From an uncultured Gemmatimonadota bacterium (GTDB lineage: Bacteria > Gemmatimonadota > Gemmatimonadetes > Gemmatimonadales > GWC2-71-9), in contig CAMPKP010000161.1 of the NCBI GenBank assembly GCA_946887295.1, forward strand, positions 1 to 7,151: 7,151 nt of DNA. The letters run 5' to 3'. Shown here one piece after another: positions 7,099 to 7,151 of this stretch. The stretch's first letter is position 1, and the number at the start of each line of letters is the position of its first letter. The position numbers were made by a program, and so were the translations under genes. The notes below the pieces were generated by a model. The model was not told the origin of the DNA. It saw only the letters and a list, made by a program, of their open reading frames with translations, and searched no databases.

Positions 7099-7151
7099 TG
7101 GCCAGAGAGGGAATCGAACCCCCGACACGCGGATTTTCAGTCCGCTGCTCT
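7099..7151 (-). tRNA. tRNA-Phe (GAA), partial, cut by the window edge
   Basis: The reverse complement gives the 3' two thirds of a tRNA. The acceptor strand is TCTGGCC with discriminator A (7099-7106). The T arm has stem CCCTC / GGGGG (one G-U pair) and loop TTCGATT (7107-7123). The variable loop is GTGTC. The anticodon stem is GCGGA / TCCGC with loop CTGAAAA, so the anticodon is GAA (7136-7138), phenylalanine. The D-stem strand GAGC (7147-7150) is present. About 20 nucleotides of the 5' end lie outside. The 3' CCA is not encoded: TTG follows the discriminator, so CCA must be added after transcription. Confidence 0.95.

Overview
The window is GC-rich bacterial chromosomal DNA. The large kinase has a Ser/Thr kinase domain, one membrane segment and a TolB/WD40-like propeller, an architecture known in great numbers from Gemmatimonadota and related soil phyla. 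The protease starts with a lipoprotein-like leader followed by a PTAP-type stretch. Together these suggest a Gemmatimonadota-like organism; this is inference, since no marker gene is complete here.

Layout: (1) bases 109-2739, minus strand, encode a membrane-anchored Ser/Thr protein kinase whose extracytoplasmic half carries about twelve SPDG-type propeller blades. (2) A 102-bp divergent intergenic region holds a plausible sigma70-type promoter overlapped by a nested CATAT/ATATG inverted repeat. (3) Bases 2842-4231, plus strand, form a tight three-gene operon: ArsR-type repressor, SRPBCC/AHSA1-type protein, and a RibD-C/dihydrofolate-reductase-like protein. The genes are joined by an ATGA overlap and a 2-nt gap. 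(4) Bases 4316-6562, minus strand and convergent with the operon, encode an exported M6-like zinc metalloprotease fused to a complete six-blade kelch propeller. (5) Bases 6563-7098 hold no full gene, but contain a 34-codon reading frame resembling the N-terminus of a tyrosine recombinase and a perfect 7-bp GC hairpin. (6) The right edge cuts through a tRNA-Phe(GAA) gene on the minus strand.

How the parts work together: the three-gene operon looks like a self-regulated unit, with the ArsR protein probably binding the repeat over its own promoter; its ligand and the substrates of its two partner proteins cannot be read from the sequence. The kinase and the protease are separate monocistronic surface or envelope genes. 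The tRNA with a recombinase-like fragment just past its 3' end suggests an old integration site. I see no convincing new defence or mobile system; the most unusual items are the protease-kelch fusion, the probably leaderless ArsR gene with its overlapping operator, and the possible integrase relic.
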